Origin: Odontocerum albicorne
Lineage: Eukaryota; Arthropoda; Insecta; Trichoptera; Odontoceridae
DNA length: 64,000 nt
Reading direction: 5' to 3'
NCBI GenBank assembly: GCA_949825065.1
Contig: OX463839.1
Location: forward strand, 27,141,734 to 27,205,733
The translations under genes and the position numbers were made by a program. Shown here in pieces: positions 50,293-60,499 of this stretch. Below the pieces are notes generated by a model. That model was given only the letters and a program-made list of their open reading frames with translations. It had not been told where the DNA came from and made no database searches. Within the stretch, counting starts at the first letter, position 1. Each line of letters opens with the position of its first letter.

Positions 50293-53200
50293 CTATATAA
50301 AAAAAGAAAAAGATACATAAAAGAATAATACAAACATTTCAATTTGAAAACAACAAAGACAAACAAACATCTAGATATGGAGATATTTATTTTCAATAAT
50401 TTAGTATAAGGAGAGAGTAAATTAAATAAAAAATCTCGTGAAAATAGTTGTCACATGGAGCGGTGCTTCTCAAACTTTCTGTGTTCACCGACTAGGTTTT
50501 TTTTGTCATTTCGATCCATTGAAGACCAGTATTTTTGTGAATTTTTTTGTTAAACTGAATTAGTAAGAAAAATACAATAATAGAAAATTTAATTACAAAA
50601 CAAATAACTAGAATTATTCATTTCAAATGCATAATTCTGGTTATTTGTTTCGTAATTTTCTCTTAACATAGCCCTATAACAAAATGTTCACTGACCAACA
50701 CTGGTCCGGGGACTATAGTTTGAGTAGCACTGATATGAAGTATCTGTCTTCACTAACATGAACTTAATCGTCAGTTGTGAAAATGCTATTTATTATTTCT
50801 TTTAAATATATTTGGTATACTGATTAAGTATAATTTGAAACTGATGCATGAATTATAGAAAATAAGGCTAGGATCAGACTAGCAGAAATTACACAACTCG
50901 CAAGTCATATCCAACAGAAATTACGCAACTACACAATCAGCTTAAATTCAGTTGCGCTAACATTTTAAAATTGTATTATCCCAAGCATGAATGCTTGCAT
51001 ATCCTACGCCTGATACGGTGTACGGGATTATACCAGCAGCCCAAAAGTCAACCTCACCTACACGCAACAGATGAAACCCTGGCAACTGAATATCAACGAT
51101 ATATCCGATAGTGGAATCCAACATCTTTCCACATAAACGGAGACAGAAATGACTCCTTCCTGGGCAGCTCAAGGTTTATGGATGACCTTATTGTCTCAAT
51201 CCTTCTGGGTCACATGATAACCACCATAAAACTACAGCCCAAGTTGGTCCAGGAGCGTCACCGCAAACATCGCACGATGCAATGTGCAAAATGTGTCAAG
51301 GCACTTTTGTTATGAGCATTCATTCATCCTACGCCAGTCTGACACGTTGAATACATGGGCTGCGTCCACATCGACCAAAAATAAGAGCGTAAAAATTTAC
51401 ACCTTGCTGAAAAATTTCTCTCAGAGCACAAAGTTATTGCCACCTTTTTTCAATACTGGTGAACACAAGGAATCTAAGAAAAAGGGGCTTCTGAATTAAC
51501 GATTGATACTCCTATATAATATCAAACGAAATACAAATAGCATCATATGATTTGTCCAATATATTTGTTAATTCAACAATTTAAATTTATATTTTGCAAA
51601 CCTGAGTAGTTGGCTAAATTTATACTCAGTTAAAGTTAAGTCAACTTTTTCAAGTTAAATCATATTTTTTAGGTATATGTATTGTCCATATTAATGCTAA
51701 CCTACTCTCTTCTAATTTTTATTATTTAAAAAAAAGTTACCTTGTTCATTATCAATGGGAAATTTCCACACCTTCCCTTGATTTGTCCACTGTATAATTT
51801 TTTGGAAATAATTAGTGGGTGGATGAGTAATAATTACTCTCAGTTCATTTTCTTGTAGATAATTCCACATTTTTAGCTCAGTGCCACTGCTTTCATTTGA
51901 CTGGTCAAAAATGCCCAAACCTGGACTTGAAAGCAAATCTACCTTACTCATCTGATGTTTACTGTAACCAGAACGTTAAATTAATAAAATTAAAATAATG
52001 AAAAGCAAAATTAATCAAAAACTTTATCAAGCACTATTATTTCCTTACACCGGTTACCCCAAGGGCACTTCAAAAATTTACATTAGGCAGCGACTAAGCG
52101 ACAGGCTAAAAAATCACTGGGCCACAGTACTGATGTTTATTTTAAGTCTTTTCACATTTTAATTGTAAACATAATATGTAATAAATACAAAATATCTACA
52201 ATTCCTTACAATGAAACCACGAATTTTGTAATTTGATTATGAATTTAAGTCACGCTACGTCAAATATATTCATTTTCATTCAAATCATCCTAAGGAATTA
52301 AAAAATCAATCTACATATTTGTGTTGAAATATTTAAAATATGAATAATCTTGCATAAAAAATGGTTTGTTATACAATGGAGAAATATGAATGAATATCAT
52401 CAATTTATAGATAAAATTTTCCAAGTTGAAAATTTAATATAATTGTGAACAACATATGACTTTTTGAATTCATTTAAGTTGAAAAATGAACTACACACAG
52501 CACAATATACGGCAGAGACAGATTTTTAAATGCTGAAAACCTTCATATATTTTTTTTACAAAATCAGCCTAGTTGAATAGTTTTCAAAATGTGTAAAACT
52601 TTTAAAACCATATTGTACATTTCCATGTCAATAGAGTGAAAGGTGCTTTTTAACCTTAAACAGGATTCAATATTCTTTGAAAAAAAGTGACTCAAGAAAG
52701 GTTGAATTTGTTATTCACGCTTAGTGTGAAAAAATGTCTTATTTAATCAATATACTCGTAAGACTTTCATTTCTGACAAAGAAAGTAATGAAGGTTTTTG
52801 TAAGATGCTAGAAAAGAAAAGAATAGACTTCTACAAATAGGTAAGAAGGTCAATTTATCATTTTTTAATACTGGTAAACCACTATTTTTTTACTTCACTA
52901 GCTGCTAGTGTACAGGGCATCAATCAAATTGCCATATTTTGAACTTATGATGTAATTTGAGCAAGAAACGGATAAAATGAGACATTAAAAATTGTAAAAT
53001 ATAACATACTGCGATTTGAGTACATACTATAGGTCTGTAAATATAAACTGGTTTTTTTTTATAGAAAATACACATTTATTGTATGAAAATGGTAAAAAAT
53101 ATTTTATTCAAAGTATTACCCATCGCTAGTTACACATTTTTCCCATCTCTCTGGCAATTTGTGGATGCCACGCCAAAAAACCTGTTGCTCTTTTGAGGCA

Positions 53201-56200
53201 AACCAATCATCGAGCCATTTTCGTAAGAAGTGAAGCACTGCTCAGCAAATGCGTGTCCCATCGATCCAAATAAGTAGTAATCGGATGGAGCCAAGTCTGG
53301 TGAGTAAGCCGCATGCGAAAGTATTTGCCAACTAAACGCCTCAATCGTTTCCTTGACCGGTTTTGCTGTGTGCGATGCATTATCATGAAGCAAAATCACT
53401 TTGTGTTGCCTATTTTGATATTCTGGTTGTTTTTCACGCAATGCTTGGTTCAAATCCATCATTTGTTGTCAGTACATTCAGTATTTACGGTTTCGCCAGG
53501 TTTTAACAGCTCATAATAGATAACACCCTTCTGATCCCACAAACACAGCATTGTCTTCCGTCCATAGCGATTTGGCCTTGCAGTCGATGTCGCTGATTTG
53601 CTTGGGGTTACCCATGATCTTTTACGCTTAGGATTCTCGAAATATATCCATTTTTTATTGCCAGTCACAATTCGATGGACAAATGATTTTCTTTTGTACC
53701 TGGCGAGCAGCATTTCTCAAGTGGTTTTTCGGTTTTCCGGCTGTCATTCAGTTCATGTGGAACCCATTTTCCCACCTTCTGGATCTTTCCCATGGCTTTC
53801 AAACGTATGGACACGGCTTCTCGTGTCACATTTCATTGATCCGTGAGTTGTTGCGTTTGAGCGTCATCCTCATCCAACAATGCTTGCAATTCGGCATCCT
53901 CAAACTTTCTCGGTGGTCTTCCACGTTCTTCGTTTCTCACGTCAAAATCGCCACTTTTGAATTTTTTAAACCACTCAAAGCACTGTGATTTACCAAGAGC
54001 ATGTTCACCGTAAGCTTCAACAAGCATTCAATGCGATTCTGCAGCAGTTTTCTTCAAATGGTAACAGAAAATCAATGCTGTCCGCAAATCGTAGTTTTCA
54101 GGCACAAAAACAGACATGTTCAACGCTATGAAACATATGTAGTTGTATTAAACTTGTATTGTTGTGAGTTAAAAGTCTTTGACAAATGTAAACACAAGAA
54201 AAAGGCGCCAATGACGCGGTTTGAGTCACTACATTGACAACTAGAGCAATCTATGAGCAAATTCTGGTTTCATATTTACAGACCTGGTAAACATGGTGGC
54301 TACCTGTAGTAGTTGTGTTCACTTGAAGTTCACATTATGTTTTCATAAAAATTGCAACAATTTATACACCCGCCAGGCACTTGTAAGTAATGGACACAAC
54401 TGACTTGCAGTAAAAAACACATGTACAAAGCCTATGAATGTACCCTGTATGCTCTGCTAGGACTTTAGAAACTCCACAATGTGACACCAGCTGCCACTGA
54501 GTGGATCCTTTTAAAATTTGTGTCATGGATTCAATCTTAAATTCATTTTATGTGATACCATGATAAGTATTCTTTATTTTTCATATTGCGTGTATGTGAC
54601 TCCATTTCAGAAAACTTAGGAGCCTCTCTACATGTCAAAAGCAGACACTTCAGCTGGTTTGGTCATGATGCAACCTACGAAGGCAGCTGGAATTTTCTAA
54701 CCCTGGTTGTCTGTTTATCGATCTTGTTGGCTTCGGCCACCCTGGTAGATCGCTGATGACTGTCTATAGACAGTATTCAATGGAGCTCTGAGAGGCCCGC
54801 ATTACTTATAGGGGAATCTTGCTTTCCACATACTCCATATAAGAAGTTGGAACGGTAAAAATTATTGAAAGATGTATATACCATGGGTAAATAAAAACTA
54901 AACATACTTACACCTTTTTAGTCATAGTAGTTGCTACAAAAGTCTCTTGACTGCGTTGGGGTATACTTTTCCGTTTAGACAATGCTGATTTTACTTGTTG
55001 CGCCCTTGACAAATCGGGAGATTCTTGATTATCTACTTTCATCCCCGAAATGAGTTTACTGTAAAGATTTATATTTACAATGTTATTTATATTATTATAT
55101 TTTGTGTAAAAATTTAAAAGAAAAAAATGATGATTCCTAGTCTTTGATAATGTGGTGATTAAAATGATCCTCTAATGAAGTTAGTGAAAATAAAGAAATT
55201 TATTATTTACCATTAATTAGATTATCAAAAGATAAAAAATGGTAGGCTTTTAGTTACGAGGTTGGAGAGTGTAGAAATAAACAAAATAATTAAAACTCAT
55301 TAAGATATTAGTCCATACATTTATATTGTTTCCATATTTTATCTCATTTTTCTCTACCCATAGATCTGCTGCTTGTGATTTAGTAAACCTGGATGTGACA
55401 AACTGCTTTTATACAATGTGATAAATTGAAGCAATAATTGAAAATATTTTTAGAAAGTCATGTTTTTTTGTCATTGAAAATATTTTTAGAAAGTCATGTT
55501 TCATAAAAATTAGAACCCTAATTTTACTACATTCAAATTGTTTTTTTATAATTTTTACTTTTTTGTTTTTAATAATCTGATTATACATACGAGAATATCA
55601 TGTGGATTTATATTTGCAAAAAGAACCCAACTCACAAAACACATTTTATTTTATTTATTTGACATCAAAAATGTGTAATCCAATCTTGTAATGTGAAAAA
55701 AATATTGTTCCCTACAAGCCCATTCAAAGTAGTGTGATTTTTCCTCAAATGTCTCAAAACAGGTAAAATGTAGATTAAGTCATTTTGGCACATATATATT
55801 AGGGGGACCGAAAAGAAATCAAAAAATTCATTCAATTACAAATAAAAAGTTTATTTAAAAAATACTTAAAAACTAATCTACAAAATAATGCCTAATTGTT
55901 GACAGTATATGTCAGCAGTAATTGTTTTGCCTGGTTTCAGTAGTTCAAAGTAAATAACTCCGGCACTATCCGACCACACGCAAAGAAGTACTTTTTTACC
56001 GTTAGAGACAGTTTTGGAGTAGGAATAGTTATTGTACAGAACCCATTTTTCGTCACAGGTAACAATTCGCCGCAAAAAGGGTTCAGATTTATGCCTGGAT
56101 AAGAGAGACGCACAGATAGTACGTCGCTGTTCTAGTGCAGTTAATGATAATTCATGAGGAACCCAAATTCCTTGTCTGTAACTTTTTCCTATGTGATGAA

Positions 56201-59200
56201 GGTTATCCTGTATAGTTGACCATGGGCAGCTAAGCTTGCTTGATAATTCTGAGATGGATTGTTGATGATCAGACTGCACTAAAGATGTCAGATCATCATC
56301 TTTTTTTAAAGGTCTTCCCGTTTTAGGAGCATTTATGAAGTTTGTCACCATTTTAAAAAAAAATTCCACTTATGACACTTATTAAGTGTCAATACATCTC
56401 CATACGTTTTGTTAATTTTCTGCGTCACTTCTTTCCCTTTCATTTTTTGATCAAACAAAAATATCATACAATGACGCAAATGTTCTTCATCAATTATTGG
56501 TCTCGACATTGTTTATTTAAATAACGGTAAAAAAATAACATAACAATAAATTTACAACAGGCTTAATTCACTAGCAACAAAAAATACGTGTTCACTGCAC
56601 TGTGTCTCAACATAAATAAACTGACTGTAAAATAGGGTGTTAAAATATTTTGATTTCTTTTCGGTCCCCCTAATATATTCGTATTATGTTAAATACATAC
56701 CACTACCAGTTTTTTAGTTGTTGCGATGTTGAGTTGGAGAAATGATTGCGGACGTTTATAAGGTGTTGCAGCCTTCATCCTCAAGGAAGGAAATGTCAAA
56801 AAACATTACCGAATATAGTAGAGCTATAGGCACCCACCTACATGGGCTAAACACAAAATGAATATGTGTTTAACCTACTCAGCCATCCGCTTTCACTCCC
56901 ACAATATAAACATACTCAGGGTGACCAGCGTAGGATCTAGGTAGAACATTGTGCGCACTCCGTCCATGGCAATTTCGACTTCACTTACTTGTTATATTGT
57001 TTGTATCTTTCCTAAATCAGAAGCCATACAGGTTTAAGGTGCATTTTGTCATCTCTGTTAGTGTTGTTTGAGTGTTTATAAATGCCCCTTTAATAAAGTT
57101 TGAATAATAAGTTTGTGACTTATTCAATACAATTTATGCCTACTCAATACAACATCTACGAAAAACACTTTAAACTAATGGAAAAAATCTTGGAACATAC
57201 GTACCTCCAATTTACATTTAAAGGTTTTTGTATATCCAAAGCTTTTGATAGTAAATCGTTTTCTACTTGCTTCATTTCATCTTCTCCGAATGATTTGGCT
57301 ATATCGCTTACAGCTTTTTTCAAAGCTACTTCTGAAATACAGTAACATTATGATTGAAAAAATTAACACATTATATGACTCATCTATGCTACAAAGAAGA
57401 GAAAGAGACTAAATGGTCAACGACTCATGATTGAGAATGTGAAACCTAGCATTTTTTTGGTCCTTTGATTTACATAAAATTCCAGCTTTTCTTTATTTTT
57501 AAGATTGTTATAAAATTGTTTATACTTCAAGCTGAGAAAGCTTTGACTTACAATAAATAGATTGTAAAATAAGATCAAACTGTGAATGCCAAAATATTTT
57601 TATCTATATTAAGAACTTGCTTACAAAAGTTTAAGTTACTTAAACCATCTGGGGTTTAATGACTAACAAAATATAATAAGTAAAATGAGTTTTTACATAG
57701 AATTGAATACCATGGTGGAATAAGGCAAGGGTGCACTCATTAGGACGAGAACTGGTCCGCGCTGCACATGACATCACTTTGGTAACACCGCCCTCCACTG
57801 CTTTAGATAGCAGCCATATAGCACCATTTATGTTTATACTTGTTATTATTTTATTATCCAGTCATGGTGAAATAATGCAAGGGTATGCTTTTTATATACG
57901 TATGTTCTTCAGTTCCCGTAGGGTATCAGGTTTAGGCCCTGCCCTACTAACAACAGAAAAAAGAAATAATATAAACCCATTGGAAATTGAATAATTTACA
58001 CAAGTATTCATAATTAGATATATTTTTATTAAACAATGAATTGAGTTTTCTTGAACCATTACAAATATACCGTATGCAAGAAAACTAAAGCTTTTTTTAA
58101 ATACTACCTTTAGTTATTATATGAAAATAAATACGATTACAAGAACACCTATTATTGTTTCCATTTGTAAACTAACATTTCCTACTCACATTAGTAATAG
58201 GGAATAACAATGATACAAATTATTCATTTAAATTAAACTTACATAGTAACCAAAACACAACACGAAATTGTTTCTATTGTCAAGATTGTTTTCGTTTACT
58301 TTGTGTGCAAAACATGTTGTTTAATTAGTTCAATATTATCTATAACGTGTATTGTTGTTATAATAAGAATGTTAGTCTATACCAAACAGTAAAGAATGTT
58401 CAATGTTTTTGTTTTATATTTCATAGTAAGAAATTTATGAATACTTTAGAACTATTGATAAGAAACCTGTATAACTCGGGTTTATTTGTTGAACTTTTTA
58501 AGATATTCTATATTTGTGAATGTCGGCACTTTTTTACTGATTTTACAATGATGCTTTTTCCACTTGTAGATTGTCAATTTTTTCATATAGCTCCTTCATC
58601 TTTACTTTTACTTCATATTTTCCTGTTGTAGTAATTGCATTTTTTTCTTCATTTCCATCCATTTATCTTGCACTTCGATGCCCTTATCTGCATTATTGTT
58701 TTCACTGTCATTAAATGGTCCACTTGTTTCGATAGACTCCTTCAAAACGTCTTAAACAATGGCCTTTTTCTCAGATCGCCACTGTCTGGTTGAAGAATCA
58801 AACACGTCTTTCAATTTCGGGAGATTCAAAGAAGAGACTGCATCAGATTTCAAATTTCTGACGTATGGGGGAGTACTGAAGCAATCTGCGCTTTAATGGG
58901 GTAAAGAAACAGTCTTTTTTGAAGTGCTGGGAGCATATTCTAACATATTTTTAAATTTACGTGGTCTTTACAAGCGTTGAACTATTGTTGCGCTAAATCA
59001 CTGTTCTTAGGAAAAGAGTAATATCTAATACTAGGTTCCTTCAGATTTTCTGCTCCAATTGTTACAACCAAAGATAGCACAATTAGGCATTATACACAAT
59101 ACAGAGGTCAATTCACTTTAACGAATAAAAAAAATACTATCAATATAAATCACAGCGGAAGCACTAGCACATGTAAACAACATACACATAGTCACTGATA

Positions 59201-59934
59201 GCACTGAGCAACTGAGCACCGGCACCGGACCCACTGTTACCGAGGTGACGTTATCGCATCGACAGAAGCTCCGCCCACATGCGCATGAGCACACCCAAGT
59301 CTTATTCCACCATGATTGAATACACAAACTTTACATTAAAAAATATTACCTTCAGTGTCATCAGGCTTAAAATTTTCAAGTTGTGTTCTTCGAAATCCTT
59401 TATTTTCATTAGAGAACTTTGAAACAAAGGGTTCATCACCTCGTTTAGCCTTATCCTCTATCATACTTTTTAAAATTTCATTTATCCTTTCAGAAGCCAT
59501 ACTTCCTTTATGAATATCATTTTTATTTCCTTTGTCATCGTGTCCAACATTATCTCCGGAGTCAGTAGATTTCAAACATCTTTTGAAAATATTGTACACA
59601 TTTCTTGGAGTACTGATTATAACACGTCTGAAACACATAAAAATGCTATATAAACACAAATGATCACGAATAGCCAGTATCAAAACGACTAACATATATA
59701 ATGTATTCATATTATAATAATAATATAAGGGCTACTTATATAGCATCGTTTAGAAGGGAAACTCCCAAGAGCGCTCTTACTCAGATTTGGAACCCACTAT
59801 TATTGACAGATTAAAAATATTACAAAATAGATATAAAAATAGGAACTAATTGATTTTGCGAATCTTGCGTTGCCTTTGTTTAAAAAGTAACTAAAAAAAC
59901 TTTACTGATTTTATTATACTTACTTGGGTAGCAT
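50027..59934 (-). CDS. MRPS31: mitochondrial small ribosomal subunit protein mS31 (MRPS31)
   Basis: The gene has six exons with consistent phase: 59934-59924, 59627-59350, 57331-57205, 55058-54912, 51961-51741 and 50292-50027. They total 1050 nt, 349 residues plus stop. The product is a metazoan-type component of the mitoribosome small subunit. The basic, Ser/Thr-containing start MLPKRVIISTPRNVYNIFKR fits a mitochondrial import signal. The middle is charged and low-conserved, as usual. The C-terminal third carries the family core: GKVWKFPIDNEQG, HFSEHIFLENHLEDWCP, GPIRHFMELVCVGLSKN and HIDWYKEYF. All introns are GT-AG. The start exon of 11 coding nt was chosen because ATG CTA CCC AA plus its GTAAGT donor join exon 2 in frame. 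Introns carry a P-like element, two mariners and a hAT-like MITE. Transcription converges with the epimerase gene. Confidence 0.95.
50461..50732. mobile_element. hAT-like MITE in MRPS31 intron 5
   Basis: The ends CGGTGCTTCTCAAACT and CAGTGCTACTCAAACT (reverse complement of the right end) resemble hAT-type termini. Flanking 8-bp repeats ACATGGAG (50453-50460) and ATATGAAG (50733-50740) match at 6 of 8 positions, as expected for an aged hAT target duplication. The 272-bp interior is non-coding. Confidence 0.75.
51000..51255. repeat. interspersed repeat R3, copy 1
   Basis: GCAGCCCAAAAGTCAACCTC, then ATGACTCCTTCCTGGGCAGC and GTCTCAATCCTTCTG match the block at 63790-64000 in the same order. It is in MRPS31 intron 5, in no recognised class. 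Confidence 0.65.
51256..51740. other. MRPS31 intron 5, left part, nothing recognised
   Basis: Besides the MITE and repeat R3, no further element was identified in this intron. Confidence 0.4.
51741..51961 (-). CDS. MRPS31: MRPS31 exon 5
   Basis: It encodes KHQMSKVDLLSSPGLGIFDQ, then SNESSGTELKMWNYLQENEL, RVIITHPPTNYFQKIIQWTN and QGKVWKFPIDNEQ. The WKFPIDNE motif is diagnostic of mS31. The acceptor is TCTGGTTACAG and the donor GTAACT. Confidence 0.95.
51962..53029. other. MRPS31 intron 4, right part, nothing recognised
   Basis: AT-rich intron sequence without an identified element between exon 5 and the mariner at 53030. Confidence 0.4.
53030..54287 (-). mobile_element. mariner, decayed (Mos1-like, family M9), in MRPS31 intron 4
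   Basis: The ends TAGGTCTGTAAATATAAACT and CCAGGTCTGTAAATATGAAA (reverse complement of the right side) are flanked by TA at 53028-53029 and 54288-54289. Length is 1258 bp. The element lies in the same orientation as MRPS31. Confidence 0.88.
53125..54118 (-). pseudogene. mariner transposase pseudogene (Mos1-like)
   Basis: The remnant reads MLVEAYGEHALGKSQCFEWF, DDAQTQQLTDQ with a stop, then WVPHELNDSRK. A shifted frame has MLLARYKRKSFVHRIVTGNK, in which the first catalytic Asp is Asn and the following Glu is Lys. Next come RSWVTPSKSATSTARPNRYG, VILLHDNASHTAKPV, YSPDLAPSDYYLFGSMGHAF and RDGKNV. The last two Asp residues are retained. Several frameshifts and the D-to-N change show it is inactive. 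Confidence 0.88.
54288..54911. other. MRPS31 intron 4, left part, nothing recognised
   Basis: No element was identified between the mariner end and exon 4. Confidence 0.4.
54912..55058 (-). CDS. MRPS31: MRPS31 exon 4
   Basis: It encodes KLISGMKVDNQESPDLSRAQ, then QVKSALSKRKSIPQRSQETF and VATTMTKK. The acceptor is AATCTTTACAG. Of two candidate donors, only the GTAAGT at 54911 keeps the frame open; the one two bases earlier would join to an immediate stop. Confidence 0.9.
55434..55506. repeat. tandem duplication, about 38 bp
   Basis: The segment ATTGAAAATATTTTTAGAAA plus GTCATGTTT occurs twice in a row in MRPS31 intron 3. Confidence 0.8.
55605..55796 (+). repeat. interspersed repeat R1, copy 5
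   Basis: CCCAACTCACAAAACACATT, CCCTACAAGCCCATTCAAA, CTCAAAACAGGTAAAATG and GTCATTTTGGCACATA align in order with 12395-12670. Its end is cut by the TA insertion site of the mariner at 55799. Confidence 0.6.
55799..56673 (-). mobile_element. mariner with 3' deletion (family M10), in MRPS31 intron 3
   Basis: The ends TTAGGGGGACCGAAAAGAAA are identical in both orientations, with TA at 55797-55798 and 56674-56675 and a short TATATA context at the left. Length is 875 bp. Near-perfect ends with a shortened interior indicate a recently active non-autonomous copy. Confidence 0.93.
55878..56510 (-). pseudogene. truncated mariner transposase (family M10)
   Basis: The N-terminal frame starts MSRPIIDEEHLRHCMIFLFD at about 56510 and shifts near 56360. 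It then reads KTGRPLKKDDDLTSLVQSDH, QQSISELSSKLSCPWSTIQD, GIWVPHELSLTALEQRRTIC and RRIVTCDEKWVLYNN (first Asp). It continues to CVWSDSAGVIYFELLKPGKT and stops at 55878. The second and third catalytic Asp residues are deleted. Such products keep the DNA-binding half only. Confidence 0.9.
56676..57204. other. MRPS31 intron 3, right part, nothing recognised
   Basis: No supported element was found. Confidence 0.4.
57205..57331 (-). CDS. MRPS31: MRPS31 exon 3
   Basis: It encodes EVALKKAVSDIAKSFGEDEM, then KQVENDLLSKALDIQKPLNV and NW. The acceptor is ACTGTATTTCAG and the donor GTACGT. The phases join exon 2 and exon 4 without a stop. Confidence 0.92.
57332..57701. other. MRPS31 intron 2, left part, nothing recognised
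   Basis: AT-rich intron sequence up to the target duplication of the P-like element. Confidence 0.4.
57710..59314 (-). mobile_element. P-superfamily-like DNA transposon in MRPS31 intron 2
   Basis: An exact 8-bp direct repeat, ATTGAATA, lies at 57702-57709 and 59315-59322. The termini are CCATGGTGGAATAAG and, in reverse complement, CATGGTGGAATAAG. Similarity between the two ends continues for about 90 bp, with shared GGGTG, CTCAT, CGGTAAC-type segments. An 8-bp duplication and termini starting CATG-TG-AATAA are features of P elements. The inside carries a broken THAP-domain reading frame, which supports the assignment. Length is 1605 bp, shorter than full P elements, so the catalytic part is deleted. 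Confidence 0.82.
58548..59090 (-). pseudogene. THAP-domain P-like transposase, truncated and broken
   Basis: The frame opens MPNCAIFGCNNWSRKSEGT at 59090, giving the C-x4-C start of a THAP zinc finger. After a 1-nt shift it reads IRYYSFPKNSDLAQQ, then a stop where the conserved Trp is expected, then FNACKDH, the C-x2-H end of the finger. Downstream are LKSDAVSSLNLPKLKDVFDS and, with a frame shift, LLQQENMK then VKMKELYEKIDNLQVEKASL. The last looks like the coiled coil that follows THAP in P transposases. The RNase H-like catalytic region was not found. THAP domains bind element ends. This copy is dead, but its layout recalls P deletion derivatives that keep only THAP plus coiled coil. Confidence 0.75.
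59350..59627 (-). CDS. MRPS31: MRPS31 exon 2
   Basis: It encodes RVIISTPRNVYNIFKRCLKS, then TDSGDNVGHDDKGNKNDIHK, GSMASERINEILKSMIEDKA and the charged stretch to NFKPDDTE. The acceptor is TGTGTTTCAG and the donor GTAATA. It contains most of the import signal. Confidence 0.92.
59924..59934 (-). CDS. MRPS31: MRPS31 exon 1 (start exon)
   Basis: ATG CTA CCC AA precedes a strong GTAAGTAT donor. Joining to exon 2 gives MLPKRVII in frame. The exon is very short; an alternative start further upstream was not seen. Confidence 0.75.
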
Positions 59935-60499
59935 TTTTATATTGATAAATTGAAATTGGATTGAAAATATTTAATTTTATTAATTAAAAGTTATTCAAAA
60001 GGGCTCAATATTTAAGTAAATTTGAAATTGAAAATCAATAATTCCGCACAGTAAGTGAAATTCTCAACATTTGATACTTTCGACAAATATTTCAGTAAAC
60101 TGTTTTGATTCCTATCCTAAAATTTTCAACATTTTTCACAAATTGATAAATTTGATAGCCTCAACCGTGCTTAAACATAACCTATTAATATATCTGTCAT
60201 TATATTTGTTTATGGCTGATGCCATAGACAATTTGAATGGGAAAACTGTGGGATTTTTTTAAATAGTATAAAGCGGAGATTCTCAACCTTTTTGTATAAT
60301 GTATCGCCAAACCAAATAGGAAGTCAAGACTGAAGCGTCCAAGGGCATCAACTATCTACTAGCCACCCGTCGTGATTAAATTCACCGTTTCGAAACAAGA
60401 AAAAATAACATAAAAAATTTAAATTGATTAATTCGGTACGCCTATGGAAAATTGATCACGCTCTTATTATGCTTTTTTGAGCCTAACACAGCTGATACC
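59935..60499. other. MRPS31 upstream region
   Basis: AT-rich sequence with no recognised promoter motif. A segment near 60262 (GGAGATTCTCAACCTTTTTG) looks like a hAT terminus, but no partner end was found. Confidence 0.35.

Noticed and set aside
60262..60300. A hAT element end (GGAGATTCTCAACC)
   Set aside because: No matching opposite end or 8-bp duplication was found nearby.
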